A DNA stretch of 45,709 bases from Salinarimonas sp. (GTDB lineage Bacteria > Pseudomonadota > Alphaproteobacteria > Rhizobiales > Beijerinckiaceae): NCBI GenBank assembly GCA_020832565.1, contig JAFIEI010000030.1:1-45709 (forward strand), written 5' to 3'. Below the pieces are notes generated by a model. It worked only from the letters and a program-made list of their open reading frames with translations, was not told the DNA's origin and made no database searches. Shown one piece after another: positions 1-8,064 of this stretch; position 1 is the first letter of the stretch; every line of letters begins with the position of its first letter. The position numbers were made by a program, and so were the translations under genes.

Positions 1-360
1 GTCGCGCGCTCCGTCGTCCCCAAGATCGCCTTGCTGGCTCCGCCGCGCGCGCCGGGCGCTGCCGTGACGGCGCGCTATTTCATGCCGTGGCAATGCCATC
101 CCGCAATGGCGGTCACCGGCGGGCAATGCATCGCCGCCTGCCTGTATCAGCCCGGCTCAGTCGCCGAGGGTATTGCCGTGCCGCCGCCCGAGAATCCGGC
201 CGTCGTGCGCATCGAGCACCCGTCCGGCGAGCTCACGGTGACGCTCGATTATACATGCGCCGACGACAGGCTCGATGTACGCGCTGCGGGCTTGTTGCGC
301 ACTGCACGGCTGCTCGCGCGCGGCGAGGTGATGGTTCCGGGTTCGATCTGGCAAGAGTGA
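1..360 (+). CDS. PrpF-family isomerase, C-terminal part (5' end outside window)
   Basis: The frame is open from the first base and ends with TGA. The C-terminal 119 residues carry features typical of the PrpF / 4-oxalomesaconate tautomerase family: a conserved SVVPKIALL segment, then the HPSG strand and, near the end, AAGLLRTARLLARGEV. This family has a two-lobed diaminopimelate-epimerase-like fold and moves double bonds in small tricarboxylates, such as aconitate isomers or oxalomesaconate. Only the second lobe is visible, so the substrate cannot be assigned. The gene converges on the D-2-hydroxyacid dehydrogenase gene that ends 14 bases further on. A link between the two in hydroxy-acid metabolism is inference. 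Confidence 0.8.
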   Translation, partial: VARSVVPKIALLAPPRAPGAAVTARYFMPWQCHPAMAVTGGQCIAACLYQPGSVAEGIAVPPPENPAVVRIEHPSGELTVTLDYTCADDRLDVRAAGLLRTARLLARGEVMVPGSIWQE

Positions 361-373
361 CCTTCCGCTGCGG

Positions 374-1336
374 CTAAGGCGCCGCGATCACGCCGACCGG
401 GCGACCCGCCTGCCAGGCCCGGATCGCCTCGACCGTGTCACGATAGAAGACCTTGAAAGTCTCCTGCGTCACGTAGCCGAGATGCGGAGTCAGCAGCAGG
501 CGGCCCTGGGCGATCAGCTCACGATCCACGATCGGGTGATCGGCCGGCAGCGGCTCCTCGTCGAAAACGTCGATGCCCGCCTTGCCGAGGCGTCCGGCGC
601 GCAGAGCGTCGAGCAGGGCGTCGGTATCGACGATGGCGGCGCGCGAGGTGTTGACGAAGATTGCGTCGGGTTTTGCCGCTTCGAAGGCCTGTGCGCCGAC
701 CAATCCGCGTGTGCGTTCCGAAAGCACAAGATGCACGGAGACGACATCGGCGCGCGCCATCAGGGCGTCGAGGGATTCGCAGCGCGTCACACCGAGCTCG
801 TCGCAGCGTGCCTGGGTCAGATTCTGCGACCAGGCACAGATCTCCATCCCGAAAGCGCGCCCCAGCAACGCCATCTGCGCGCCGATATTGCCCAAACCGA
901 TCAGGCCGAGCGTCAGCCCGGCGAGATCGCGCCCGAGCCCACGCTGGAAATTGCCGGCCATGAGATTGGCCGCTTCCGGTATCAGCCGCCGGGAGAGGGC
1001 GAGGATCATCGCAACGGAGAGTTCCGAGGTGGTGGTCTTGCGTGAAGCCGTGCCGCACACCGTGATGCCACGCGCCGTCGCCGCCTCCAGGTCTATCGAT
1101 GCATTGCGCGGTCCCGTGGTCACGATCAGCCGCAGATTGGGGAGGCGCGCAATCAGATTGGCGGGGATCGGCGTGCGCTCGCGCATCACGCACAGGATAT
1201 CGAAGGGTTCCAGCCGGGCGGCGAGGGCGTCCTCGTCCTTGAGCGTGTCGCGAAACACGCTGATTTCGCCGAGGCCCGCCCAGTCGGCCAAGTGGGTTGC
1301 CACGCCGGCGTAATCGTCAAGTATCGCGATCTTCAT
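374..1336 (-). CDS. D-2-hydroxyacid dehydrogenase family protein
   Basis: A 320-residue NAD(P)-dependent dehydrogenase of the D-2-hydroxyacid / phosphoglycerate dehydrogenase superfamily, which interconverts 2-oxo acids and D-2-hydroxy acids in the cytosol. The Rossmann motif GLGNIG lies at about residues 147-152. The NTSRAAIVD strand precedes the substrate-binding turn, and the catalytic histidine is H285 in TPHLGY. The chosen ATG gives the protein start MKIAILDDYAG and follows a clear AGGAG ribosome site. A longer in-frame start exists but adds unrelated residues. The first 20 bases overlap the 3' end of the AbrB-family gene upstream, so the two are probably cotranscribed and translationally coupled. 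The exact substrate is unknown. Confidence 0.9.
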   Translation of the reverse strand: MKIAILDDYAGVATHLADWAGLGEISVFRDTLKDEDALAARLEPFDILCVMRERTPIPANLIARLPNLRLIVTTGPRNASIDLEAATARGITVCGTASRKTTTSELSVAMILALSRRLIPEAANLMAGNFQRGLGRDLAGLTLGLIGLGNIGAQMALLGRAFGMEICAWSQNLTQARCDELGVTRCESLDALMARADVVSVHLVLSERTRGLVGAQAFEAAKPDAIFVNTSRAAIVDTDALLDALRAGRLGKAGIDVFDEEPLPADHPIVDRELIAQGRLLLTPHLGYVTQETFKVFYRDTVEAIRAWQAGRPVGVIAAP

Positions 1337-2447
1337 CCCGCTCTCCTGTCTTTTGCGGCCCGCCGCCCCCGCCTTTCGCACCGACGCGGCCCGCCAGCAA
1401 GGGTGCACCGGTTATCACCAGAATGATGCGGGTGAGATGGTGCACGATCACGAAACCCAGATCGGCGCCCACGACGATGGCGAGCACCGTCATCTCCGCC
1501 TGCCCGCCCGGCGCGAAGGCGAGGAAGGCCTCGACCGGCGGTGCGAGTTCCGCGAATGTGGCGATCGCCGTCACCACAACGGCGAGGCCGGCCAGAATGA
1601 TGACGAAAGCCGCGCCGAAGAACACATCCCGACGCAGCTCCGCCAGGGTCACCCCGACGTAATGCACCCCGATTCCCATTCCAATGAAGAATTGCGCAGC
1701 GAGAATGGCTTCCGCGGGTGGACGATAATGAATCACGTCGAGCAGCGTGAGCACGGCCGTAGCGATCATCGGGCCGAGGATCGAAGCGCCGAACAGGCCG
1801 ATACGCTCGCCCCCCTTCCAGCCGATCAGGGCAGCGGCGGTCATGATCGCCAGTTCGGAGAGCGGGATCTGAGCCGCCGGCGCGCCGATCGCCTCGGTGA
1901 GCCCGACGCCGTAGAGGCCGGTGAGAATGATCGGGGCGAGCGCCACGACGACCAGCACCCGCGTGGCGTGGATCAGCGAGAGGGCGCGGACATTCCCGCC
2001 CGCTTCCTGGCCGAAGATCACCATGTCCTGCAGGCCGCCGGGCATGGCGGCGTAGTAGGCGGTGACCGGATCATAGCCCGCCACGCGGCGAAAGAAGGGC
2101 ACGCCGATCAGGCCGATCACGACGATGTAGAGCGGGATCAGGGCGAGAGAGGCGGCCATGGCGGGCATTTGCGCGACGACGGCGGGGGTTACCGATGCGC
2201 CCACCGCGACGCCGAGAATGGTGCGGGCGCCGACCCCGACCTGTCCCATCCCCTGCAGCCGCGCACCTGCCAAGGCCGCAATCAGGCATGCCGCCATCGG
2301 CCCGAAGAGAAACGGCAGTGGCAGTCCGGTTACGGCGAAGGCCGCCGTTCCCGCTGCGGCAACGGCGAGGGTAAACAACCGCGCGCGCCCGAACGAGGTG
2401 CGGGCGATCGCCACGATCGCGCGTGCGGTATCGCGAAACACGTCCAT
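1317..2447 (-). CDS. AbrB-family inner membrane protein
   Basis: About 376 residues, almost entirely hydrophobic, with two homologous halves as in the membrane AbrB-duplication family (PF05145, often mislabelled ammonia monooxygenase). Hallmarks are the LPLPFLFGPM loop in the first half, AAMPGGLQDM in the middle and FAPGGQAEM in the second half. The PGG turns repeat between halves and are typical of the family. E. coli AbrB has been connected with regulation of aidB; for most members the role is unknown, and transport of organic acids is only suspected. The ATG at 2447 has an AGGA placed very close to it. A GTG at 2492 with an upstream AAGG would add 15 residues and is a real alternative. The 3' end overlaps the dehydrogenase start by 20 bases, which suggests a shared organic-acid function. 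Confidence 0.85.
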   Translation of the reverse strand: MDVFRDTARAIVAIARTSFGRARLFTLAVAAAGTAAFAVTGLPLPFLFGPMAACLIAALAGARLQGMGQVGVGARTILGVAVGASVTPAVVAQMPAMAASLALIPLYIVVIGLIGVPFFRRVAGYDPVTAYYAAMPGGLQDMVIFGQEAGGNVRALSLIHATRVLVVVALAPIILTGLYGVGLTEAIGAPAAQIPLSELAIMTAAALIGWKGGERIGLFGASILGPMIATAVLTLLDVIHYRPPAEAILAAQFFIGMGIGVHYVGVTLAELRRDVFFGAAFVIILAGLAVVVTAIATFAELAPPVEAFLAFAPGGQAEMTVLAIVVGADLGFVIVHHLTRIILVITGAPLLAGRVGAKGGGGGPQKTGERDEDRDT

Positions 2448-2694
2448 GATCCTGCGTCGAATTCCCCGGCGGTTTTTCAACCTATAAGACACTCGCCTTC
2501 GCCGAGCACATCAAAGAAGCACCATTCGTCCGAAGCCCTCGGGGAGCCTGCAGCAATCCGATGTGCAGGCGCATATGGCCCGCAGGCCGAACCGTGCCTT
2601 CCCGTCACCGATCCGGAATCGGGTGGTCGAACCTTGCCGCCTGTGACACCCCCATGCGGGCATCACCGAGAGGTGCCCGCATGGAGGTCATCCG

Positions 2695-3642
2695 GTGTCA
2701 TCACACCCATCGATCAATCCCCGAATGAGTCCCCGCGAGTGGGGCATGCTGCTCGCATTATCGGTCTTGTGGGGCGGATCGTTCTTCTTCAACGAGATCG
2801 CGCTCGCCGAGTTGCCGGTGGTGACCGTGGCGTTCGCGCGCGTGGCACTTGCTGCGCTGGTTCTGGTGGCCATCCTGCATCTGCGTGGCGAGCGCTTTCC
2901 TGTCGATGCTTCGATCTGGCTCGCCTTCTTCGCGATGGGCCTCGTCAATAATGTCCTGCCCTTCACGCTGATCCTCGCCGGGCAGCAGCATGTCGCCTCG
3001 GGCGTCGCGTCGATCCTGAACGCCTCGACCCCGCTGTTCACGGTCCTGCTCGCGCATATTCTGACGAGCGACGAACGGATGGCGCCGGGAAAACTGATCG
3101 GCGTGATCATCGGATTCGTCGGTGTCGCCGCCATGATCGGTGCCGATGCGGTGCAGGATCTGGGCACCCATGTCGTCGCGCAGGCACTGTGCCTCGCCGG
3201 GGCGCTCTCCTACGCTTTCGCGGGGATTTACGGGCGCCGGTTCAGGGCGATGAAGGTGACGCCGACAGCGACCGCTGCGGGTCAGCTGATTGCATCGAGC
3301 CTGATCCTGATGCCGGTATTCGTCATCGTCGATCAGCCGTGGACGCTGCCCGCACCGGGTATCGGGACGATCGGCGCCCTGATCGGCGTCGCGGTTCTTT
3401 CGACCGCGCTGGCCTATGTTCTCTATTTCCGCATTCTCGCGACGGCGGGGGCGACGAACCTTCTGCTGGTGACGTTCCTGATTCCGGTCAGCGCGATCAT
3501 CCTCGGTACGTTCTTCCTCGGAGAGATCCTGCAAGCCCAACATTTCATCGGCATGGCGCTGATCGGCGCCGGGCTGGCAGTGATCGACGGGCGGCTGTGG
3601 CATTGGGCTGATGTGGCACACCGCCTTCGCTCCCGGGATTGA
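2695..3642 (+). CDS. EamA-family (drug/metabolite) exporter
   Basis: A 315-residue inner membrane protein with about ten predicted transmembrane helices in two EamA repeats, the layout of the DMT superfamily. WGGSFFFNE in helix 1 and the region around HVASGVASILNASTPLF are typical of family members that export amino acids or other small metabolites. The substrate cannot be told from sequence. The GTG start is chosen because GGAGGT sits at a good distance upstream; an ATG eleven codons in has no ribosome site. It is transcribed away from the AbrB gene, leaving a gap of about 250 bases that must hold both promoters. I see no clear promoter boxes there. Confidence 0.88.
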   Translation: MSSHPSINPRMSPREWGMLLALSVLWGGSFFFNEIALAELPVVTVAFARVALAALVLVAILHLRGERFPVDASIWLAFFAMGLVNNVLPFTLILAGQQHVASGVASILNASTPLFTVLLAHILTSDERMAPGKLIGVIIGFVGVAAMIGADAVQDLGTHVVAQALCLAGALSYAFAGIYGRRFRAMKVTPTATAAGQLIASSLILMPVFVIVDQPWTLPAPGIGTIGALIGVAVLSTALAYVLYFRILATAGATNLLLVTFLIPVSAIILGTFFLGEILQAQHFIGMALIGAGLAVIDGRLWHWADVAHRLRSRD

Positions 3643-3689
3643 GCCGCCGGAGTGTGGTCGTACGAAAGTCACATGGGAGAGAGGTAGCA

Positions 3690-3878
3690 ATGGAAAGGGT
3701 CACCATACTTTGTCCGGATATCGCCGAGCATATGCTTCAGGTCCACGGTGTCGACGCGTCGGACACGATATGGAAGAACGCCTTCGCCCTTTGGACTGCC
3801 TTTTCGAAGGACAAAGCCGGAGCGAGCTCTGCCGGGATCCCGGGATTTTGCGCAAGACGGGCCAAAAAAAATCTCTGA
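3690..3878 (+). pseudogene. IS110/IS1111-type transposase fragment
   Basis: A short open frame of 62 codons. Its first 26 residues match the start of IS110-family transposases: V-T-x-x-x-D-I-A followed by QVHGVDA, the strand that carries the first catalytic aspartate of the DEDD (RuvC-like) domain. After VDASD the similarity disappears, and no later DEDD or Tnp_20 region is present in any frame before the tRNA gene. An intact transposase has about 330-400 residues, so this is a decayed remnant. A plausible ribosome site (AGAGAGG) precedes the ATG and may be left from the original gene. It lies in the only gene-poor stretch of the first 10 kb, 500 bases from tRNA-Ser. Confidence 0.6.
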
Positions 3879-4378
3879 TCGCAATGACGCACGATGACGT
3901 CAAAGCTCGGTCGGCTTACTCACGCCGCCCCGCGCGCCATGCCAAACCGTTGCCTGACCGGATCGAGCGGCCGAACCGGAGTGCGCGCGTTATGGTGAGG
4001 CTGGAAGTGCCCCCCGGCGCTCCACGCCCCGTGTGCGCGCAATGAAGACAGGCCGGATCAGGGACACCCGCTCCACGATCGAAACATCACCGTCACCCAT
4101 TGCGGGCACATCTGCATGCATCACAAACAATCAACGTCTCGACTGTGCTCGCAGAGATGAGCCTCTAAATCAAAGAGGGCGATGACGGCACTCTGCTCGT
4201 CAGCTTCATCAGCTTTGATCTCGGAAGACTCGGGCTGGAGCAGAGAACCTTGCAGACAGCCAGGGTTCCAAATACGCGAACCCGTTCGCCACGCCTTTGT
4301 CAGCCGTGTCACGGGCAGAAGCTGCCACCCGTAAATTCAGGCATAAACAATTCATAGAATATTGGCTTTATTAATAAA
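3879..4378. other. Gene-free stretch between IS fragment and tRNA-Ser
   Basis: About 500 bases with no open frame that I can support. A 63-codon minus-strand frame (4121-4312) resembles nothing I know. The last 60 bases before the tRNA are AT-rich. Together with the IS110 fragment this looks like decayed insertion DNA beside a tRNA gene. I found no second copy of the tRNA 3' end that would mark an attachment site. Confidence 0.5.
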
Positions 4379-4468
4379 TGGCGGAGGGAGAGGGATTCGA
4401 ACCCTCGATACGGTTTCCCGTATACACGCGTTCCAGGCGTGCGCCTTAAACCACTCGGCCACCCCTCC
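4379..4468 (-). tRNA. tRNA-Ser (GGA)
   Basis: A 90-base class II tRNA with encoded CCA. The acceptor stem pairs GGAGGGG with the complementary 3' arm. The anticodon stem is CACGC/GCGTG around the loop CTGGAAC, giving anticodon GGA for codons UCC and UCU. A long variable arm (stem TACGG/CCGTA) and the T-loop TTCGAAT confirm a serine tRNA. Confidence 0.97.
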
Positions 4469-4654
4469 GACGGGACGTTCGCACCATCGCGTCGATGGCG
4501 CCGCCCGAACTGCGATGCGGTGTATAACGCATGGCAGGCGAAGCGCAAGTGGGGCCCGACGGAGCGGAGCATGAAAATTTCCCGTATTGAGGCGTAGAGT
4601 GAACGTATCTGCCGCCTTCAGGCCATGCGGGGTCACATCGACCGCTTCACGGCG

Positions 4655-5071
4655 CTACAGCTCGACGATCGCGAATGCGTCGCTCTCATGATACGGCAGG
4701 CTTGCGGGGGTGACGTAGACGGCATCAGCGCGCAGGGTGAAGCCGCTGCTCCAGGGATTGCGGGCGCGCCAGGCCCTGACGGCACGCGCGAACAGCCGGT
4801 GCTTGCGCCCGCCAATCGCGGCACGGGCGAGGTCCAGCCGGGCGCGAGCCTTGACCTCGACGAAGATCACGGTATCGCCGCGCCGCATGATCAGATCGAT
4901 CTCGCCCCCTGCCGCCGAAAACCGGCGCGCGAGCGGGCGATAACCCTTGAACATCAGAAAGACCATGGCGAGCCATTCGGCGAGATGGCCGCGCAGCAGC
5001 GCCCGACGGCGCTTGTGCCGCGCACCGGTCGCACCGTGAAGGCTGCCTCCCTGTCCGGCATCCTTCGTCAT
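4655..5071 (-). CDS. YraN family protein (UPF0102, endonuclease-like fold)
   Basis: A 138-residue basic cytosolic protein. The nuclease-like core is visible as [21 protein letters not shown], the E-x-D...E-x-K pattern shared with Holliday-junction resolvases and restriction-enzyme-like folds. The family is widespread, but its biological role is not settled. The start codon overlaps the rsmI stop by four bases (ATGA), so the two are translationally coupled. The rsmI-yraN-lpoA neighbourhood is also found in E. coli (rsmI, lpoA, yraN), which supports the assignments of all three genes. Confidence 0.92.
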   Translation of the reverse strand: MTKDAGQGGSLHGATGARHKRRRALLRGHLAEWLAMVFLMFKGYRPLARRFSAAGGEIDLIMRRGDTVIFVEVKARARLDLARAAIGGRKHRLFARAVRAWRARNPWSSGFTLRADAVYVTPASLPYHESDAFAIVEL

Positions 5072-6087
5072 GGCGTGCCGTCATTCTCCGCGCCGCGCGA
5101 CAGGGCGATGGCCCGGGCATAGACCTCGCGCTTCGGCAAGCCCAGGCGCGCCGCGACCACGGCGGCCGCATCCTTGACGCTGTGCGTCTCGAGCGCCGAG
5201 TGCAGGGCGCTGTCGAGATCGCCCATAGCATCGGCGCGGCGATCTTCCTCCGCCGCCTCGCCGATCAGCACCACGATCTCCCCCTTCGGCGGCCCCTCCT
5301 CGGCGAATTGTGCCGCGAGCTCAGCGAGGCTGCCGCGCCGCACCGTCTCGAACATCTTGGTGAGCTCGCGCGCGACGACGGCGGGACGCGGGCCGAGCAT
5401 CTGCGCCGCATCGGCCAGCATGGCGGGCAGGCGCTGGGCGGATTCGAACAGCATCAACGTCCCCGGAATCGTGGCCAGGGTAGACAGGCGATTGCGGCGG
5501 GCGCCTGATTTCGAGGGCAGGAATCCCTCGAAGAAGAACCGGTCGCTCGGCAGGCCGGATACCACCAGCGCCGTGAGCACCGAGGAAGGGCCGGGGATCG
5601 GGGTAACCGGCAGACCCTCTGCAATTGCAGCCTGGACCAGCTTGTAACCCGGATCGGAGACCAGCGGCGTTCCGGCATCGGAGACGAGAGCGAGCGCCTC
5701 GCCGGCCTGCAGGCGCGTGATCATGCGCGCGCGCACCGCCTCGGCGGAATGCTCGTGATAGGCCAGAAGCGGCGTGGTGATGCCGTAATGGGCCAGAAGC
5801 CGCCGGGTGATGCGGGTATCTTCCGCCAGGATCGCGTCAGCAGCGGCGAGAATGCGCAGGGCGCGCAGGGAGATGTCCTCGAGATTGCCGATCGGCGTGG
5901 CGACGACATAGAGCCCCGTCGATAGAGGCTGCGTCTCGGCGGCGAGACCGAAGGCGGTGAACACGCCATGGCGCCCGGTCCCGCGTGAAGCGGTGGTGCG
6001 CGGCGCCTCAGTCGTGTCGTCGCCGGCGGGAGAGACCGCCCGCGGATTCCCGGATCCGGGCCGATTCGAGGTCGGCAATCTCGCCAT
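5068..6087 (-). CDS. rsmI: 16S rRNA (cytidine1402-2'-O)-methyltransferase
   Basis: A 339-residue SAM-dependent methyltransferase of the tetrapyrrole-methylase fold that 2'-O-methylates C1402 in the decoding centre of 16S rRNA. Diagnostic blocks are [15 protein letters not shown] near residue 58, [18 protein letters not shown] and [17 protein letters not shown], followed by the ARELTK and PPKGEIVV segments. The ATG at 6087, behind GGAGA, gives a 57-residue polar N-terminal extension before the catalytic fold. The frame stays open further upstream, but those codons run into the intergenic operator region and are not expected to be translated. It forms a coupled pair with yraN and is divergent from the LpoA-like gene. 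Confidence 0.93.
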   Translation of the reverse strand: MARLPTSNRPGSGNPRAVSPAGDDTTEAPRTTASRGTGRHGVFTAFGLAAETQPLSTGLYVVATPIGNLEDISLRALRILAAADAILAEDTRITRRLLAHYGITTPLLAYHEHSAEAVRARMITRLQAGEALALVSDAGTPLVSDPGYKLVQAAIAEGLPVTPIPGPSSVLTALVVSGLPSDRFFFEGFLPSKSGARRNRLSTLATIPGTLMLFESAQRLPAMLADAAQMLGPRPAVVARELTKMFETVRRGSLAELAAQFAEEGPPKGEIVVLIGEAAEEDRRADAMGDLDSALHSALETHSVKDAAAVVAARLGLPKREVYARAIALSRGAENDGTP

Positions 6088-6153
6088 CTGTATCGTCTCC
6101 CGCAATGCGTTTCGCCGCCAACCGGCATCGCGCCATCCCGCAACTGGATGCGG

Positions 6154-6180
6154 ATTCGTCACGAATTCCCGATTCGTGAC
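6154..6180. promoter_or_regulatory. Operator-like array of three alternating ATTCGT half-sites
   Basis: The sites are ATTCGT at 6154-6159, its complement ACGAAT at 6161-6166, and ATTCGT again at 6172-6177. The last two form a perfect 9-base inverted repeat, GTCACGAAT and ATTCGTGAC, around a 5-base spacer (6158-6180). A TTGACA -35 hexamer follows directly at 6181-6186. No good -10 is visible for it. The array lies in the divergent gap between rsmI and the LpoA-like gene, so a repressor bound here could act on either. The cognate regulator is unknown. Confidence 0.5.
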
Positions 6181-6287
6181 TTGACACGCGTATGAAATCG
6201 TTAACCAAACCATTAACGTGTCGGTGTTAAAAGTCGACCGCATCCGTAACCAAGGCGCCGCCTGACCGCAAGACGAGGGATGACCCC

Positions 6288-7532
6288 ATGACTGCGCCCC
6301 GCCAGCCCCGCACGATGCCCCTGCCGCTTCTCCGGGACCCACGTCCGGCGCCCGCTCATCCGAGTCGCCGGCTCGTGGCCGGTCTGCTCACGGGTGGCCT
6401 CGGCCTGACACTGGCCGGCTGTATCGCACCCTTTTCCGGCCAGCCCCCGGGCCTCGTCGGCGGGTTCGAGCAGAACGACACCGATGACGCCATCGGCGAC
6501 GGCGAAGTGCGGGTGGCGCTGATCCTGCCGCTCTCGGGTTCGGGAGCCGGCGGTTCCGCGGCGCGTGACCTGCGCAATGCCGCCGAGATGGCGCTCGCCG
6601 AATTCGACGATCCGCAGATCCGCCTTGTCGTCAAGGATGATCGCGGCTCGTCATCCGAAGCGCGCAGCGCAGCGCAGGAAGCGATCGCGGAAGGAGCCGA
6701 ACTGATTCTCGGCCCGCTCTTTGCCGCTTCCGTACAATCGGCAGGCGAGGTGGCACGCGAAAACCGCGTTCCGATGATCGCCTTCTCGACCGATGCCTCG
6801 GTTGCGCGTTCCGGCATTTATCTGATGGGCTTCCTGCCGCGCGCCGAGGTGGCACGCATCGCCGCCCATGCCGCGCGCGAGAACCGCCGTAACGTCGCCG
6901 CGCTGATCCCCGAAAGCGGCTACGGCGAGGTCGCGGAAGTGGCTTTCCGGCGGGCGGCGGATGAACGCGGCCTGCGTATCGTGGCACAGGAGCGCTACCG
7001 TCCGGGCTCGCCGCAGGATGCCGTGCAGCGATTGTCCTCGGCGATTACGGGCTCCTCGCCGCGCGTCGATGCGCTGTTCATCCCTGATACACCCGATTCG
7101 ATGCCGGCCGTCGCCCGCGCATTGTCGCAGGCGAATTTCGACCCGTCGCGCGTCAAGCCGATCGGCACCGGCGTGTGGAACGATTCCGCCGTGCTGGCCC
7201 TGCCGGCGCTGCGCGGGGGCTGGTTCGCCGCGCCGCCGCAGGCCGGGTTCGATGCCTTCACCCGGCGCTACCGTGAGCGCTATGGATCGGATCCGGTACG
7301 CATTGCGAGCCTCGCCTATGACGCGGTCTCCCTCGCGGCGGCGCTGACGCGCACCCAGGGCGATCAGCGGTTTTCCGAAGGTGTGCTGACCAGCAGTTCG
7401 GGCTTTGCCGGCGCCGACGGGGTATTCCGCTTCAACCGGGACGGCAGTAATGACCGCGGCTATGCGGTCTATGAAGTGCGTGACGGGGAGGCGGCGACGA
7501 TTTCCTCCGCCCCGCAATCCCTCGAGGCGTGA
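6288..7532 (+). CDS. LpoA-like lipoprotein / periplasmic binding-fold protein (penicillin-binding protein activator)
   Basis: A 414-residue exported lipoprotein. The signal peptide ends in the lipobox LAGC, with C45 as the lipidated residue. The mature part is a type I periplasmic-binding fold (Peripla_BP_6): VRVALILPLSGSG, then AQEAIAEGAELILGPLFAASV and VPMIAFSTDASVA, running to the C-terminus. Alphaproteobacterial proteins of this kind next to rsmI and yraN are annotated as penicillin-binding protein activators, after E. coli LpoA, which stimulates PBP1a. The N-terminal helical TPR part of E. coli LpoA is absent, so a direct PBP role is inference from synteny. A small-molecule binding role remains possible. 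The start follows a GAGGG ribosome site. Confidence 0.8.
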   Translation: MTAPRQPRTMPLPLLRDPRPAPAHPSRRLVAGLLTGGLGLTLAGCIAPFSGQPPGLVGGFEQNDTDDAIGDGEVRVALILPLSGSGAGGSAARDLRNAAEMALAEFDDPQIRLVVKDDRGSSSEARSAAQEAIAEGAELILGPLFAASVQSAGEVARENRVPMIAFSTDASVARSGIYLMGFLPRAEVARIAAHAARENRRNVAALIPESGYGEVAEVAFRRAADERGLRIVAQERYRPGSPQDAVQRLSSAITGSSPRVDALFIPDTPDSMPAVARALSQANFDPSRVKPIGTGVWNDSAVLALPALRGGWFAAPPQAGFDAFTRRYRERYGSDPVRIASLAYDAVSLAAALTRTQGDQRFSEGVLTSSSGFAGADGVFRFNRDGSNDRGYAVYEVRDGEAATISSAPQSLEA

Positions 7533-7687
7533 GCGCACCGCGTGCGGGCAACGGGGGTTGCCGCAGGCCACCATCCGACCGATATGCTCCACAGGTCGGC
7601 GATACATACACGCTGCCGATGTGGATTGTTCGCCGCTGATCAAGCGGATGGGGTCCCGGGCGGGCCCGTTATGAAGGTTCGAGGCTC

Positions 7688-7879
7688 ATGAACACTTTCG
7701 GCGATGTCTTCGTGCTCGTGGCGGTCGGCGCCGTGGCACTGGTGCTGCTCTTCGGGCTGGTCAACATGATGCGCGGCGGCCCGGCCAACACGTCGCAGAC
7801 GCTGATGCGCGCACGCGTGCTCTTGCAGGCGGTCGCCCTGGTGGTCATCATGGGCGTGGTCTGGTATCGGGCATTGTAG
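7688..7879 (+). CDS. HIG1-domain twin-transmembrane protein
   Basis: A 63-residue inner membrane protein with two helices joined by a short basic loop, LVNMMRGG...SQTLMRARVLLQ, which is the HIG_1_N signature. The mitochondrial homologues (Rcf1/HIGD) bind cytochrome c oxidase, and alphaproteobacterial versions are thought to do something similar, although this is not proven for them. It stands alone between the LpoA-like gene and the argD operon. The argD promoter and a terminator-like hairpin lie downstream. The length is normal for the family. Confidence 0.85.
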   Translation: MNTFGDVFVLVAVGAVALVLLFGLVNMMRGGPANTSQTLMRARVLLQAVALVVIMGVVWYRAL

Positions 7880-7958
7880 GTCTACGTCGCATGGCTGCGG
7901 GCGAGGCTACGACGCTGCCCGCACAGTTGCAATACGTTGTGCGCGCACGAAGATTGAA

Positions 7959-7986
7959 TTGACAGCAGCAACTTGCATCATACAAT
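7959..7986 (+). promoter_or_regulatory. Sigma70-type promoter for argD-argF-hslO
   Basis: TTGACA at 7959-7964 and TACAAT at 7981-7986, separated by 16 bases: the -35 is perfect and the -10 has one mismatch to TATAAT. Transcription should begin near 7993, the first bases of a strong hairpin, about 70 bases before the argD start codon. Confidence 0.75.
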
Positions 7987-7991
7987 CCTGT

Positions 7992-8021
7992 CGCCGCCCT
8001 TCTCGGGCGGCGCTTTGTTTT
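7992..8021 (+). terminator. Terminator-like hairpin in the argD leader
   Basis: Perfect 8-bp arms CGCCGCCC and GGGCGGCG enclose TTCTC and are followed by CTTTGTTTT. It would terminate read-through from the HIG1 gene. It also forms the first 20 bases of the RNA made from the promoter at 7959-7986, so it may instead be a protective 5' hairpin or limit expression of the arg operon. Confidence 0.7.
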
Positions 8022-8064
8022 GCGATCCGCATGACGCGGATCGCCAGCCAGAAGGAACAGTTCC

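Noticed and set aside
1353-2951. A 532-codon open frame on the plus strand
   Set aside because: It is antisense to the dehydrogenase and AbrB genes, has a composition rich in H, R, G and E, and shows no family motif; it is an effect of high GC.
4121-4312. A 63-codon minus-strand frame near tRNA-Ser
   Set aside because: No recognisable domain or convincing start, and it lies in decayed DNA.
6201-6230. Three TTAA tetramers that resemble CtrA boxes between rsmI and the LpoA-like gene
   Set aside because: The spacings are eight and ten bases instead of seven, so no pair fits TTAA-N7-TTAA.
7547-7562. Hairpin GGCAAC/GTTGCC after the LpoA-like gene
   Set aside because: Only six pairs and no U-run, so it is not called a terminator.
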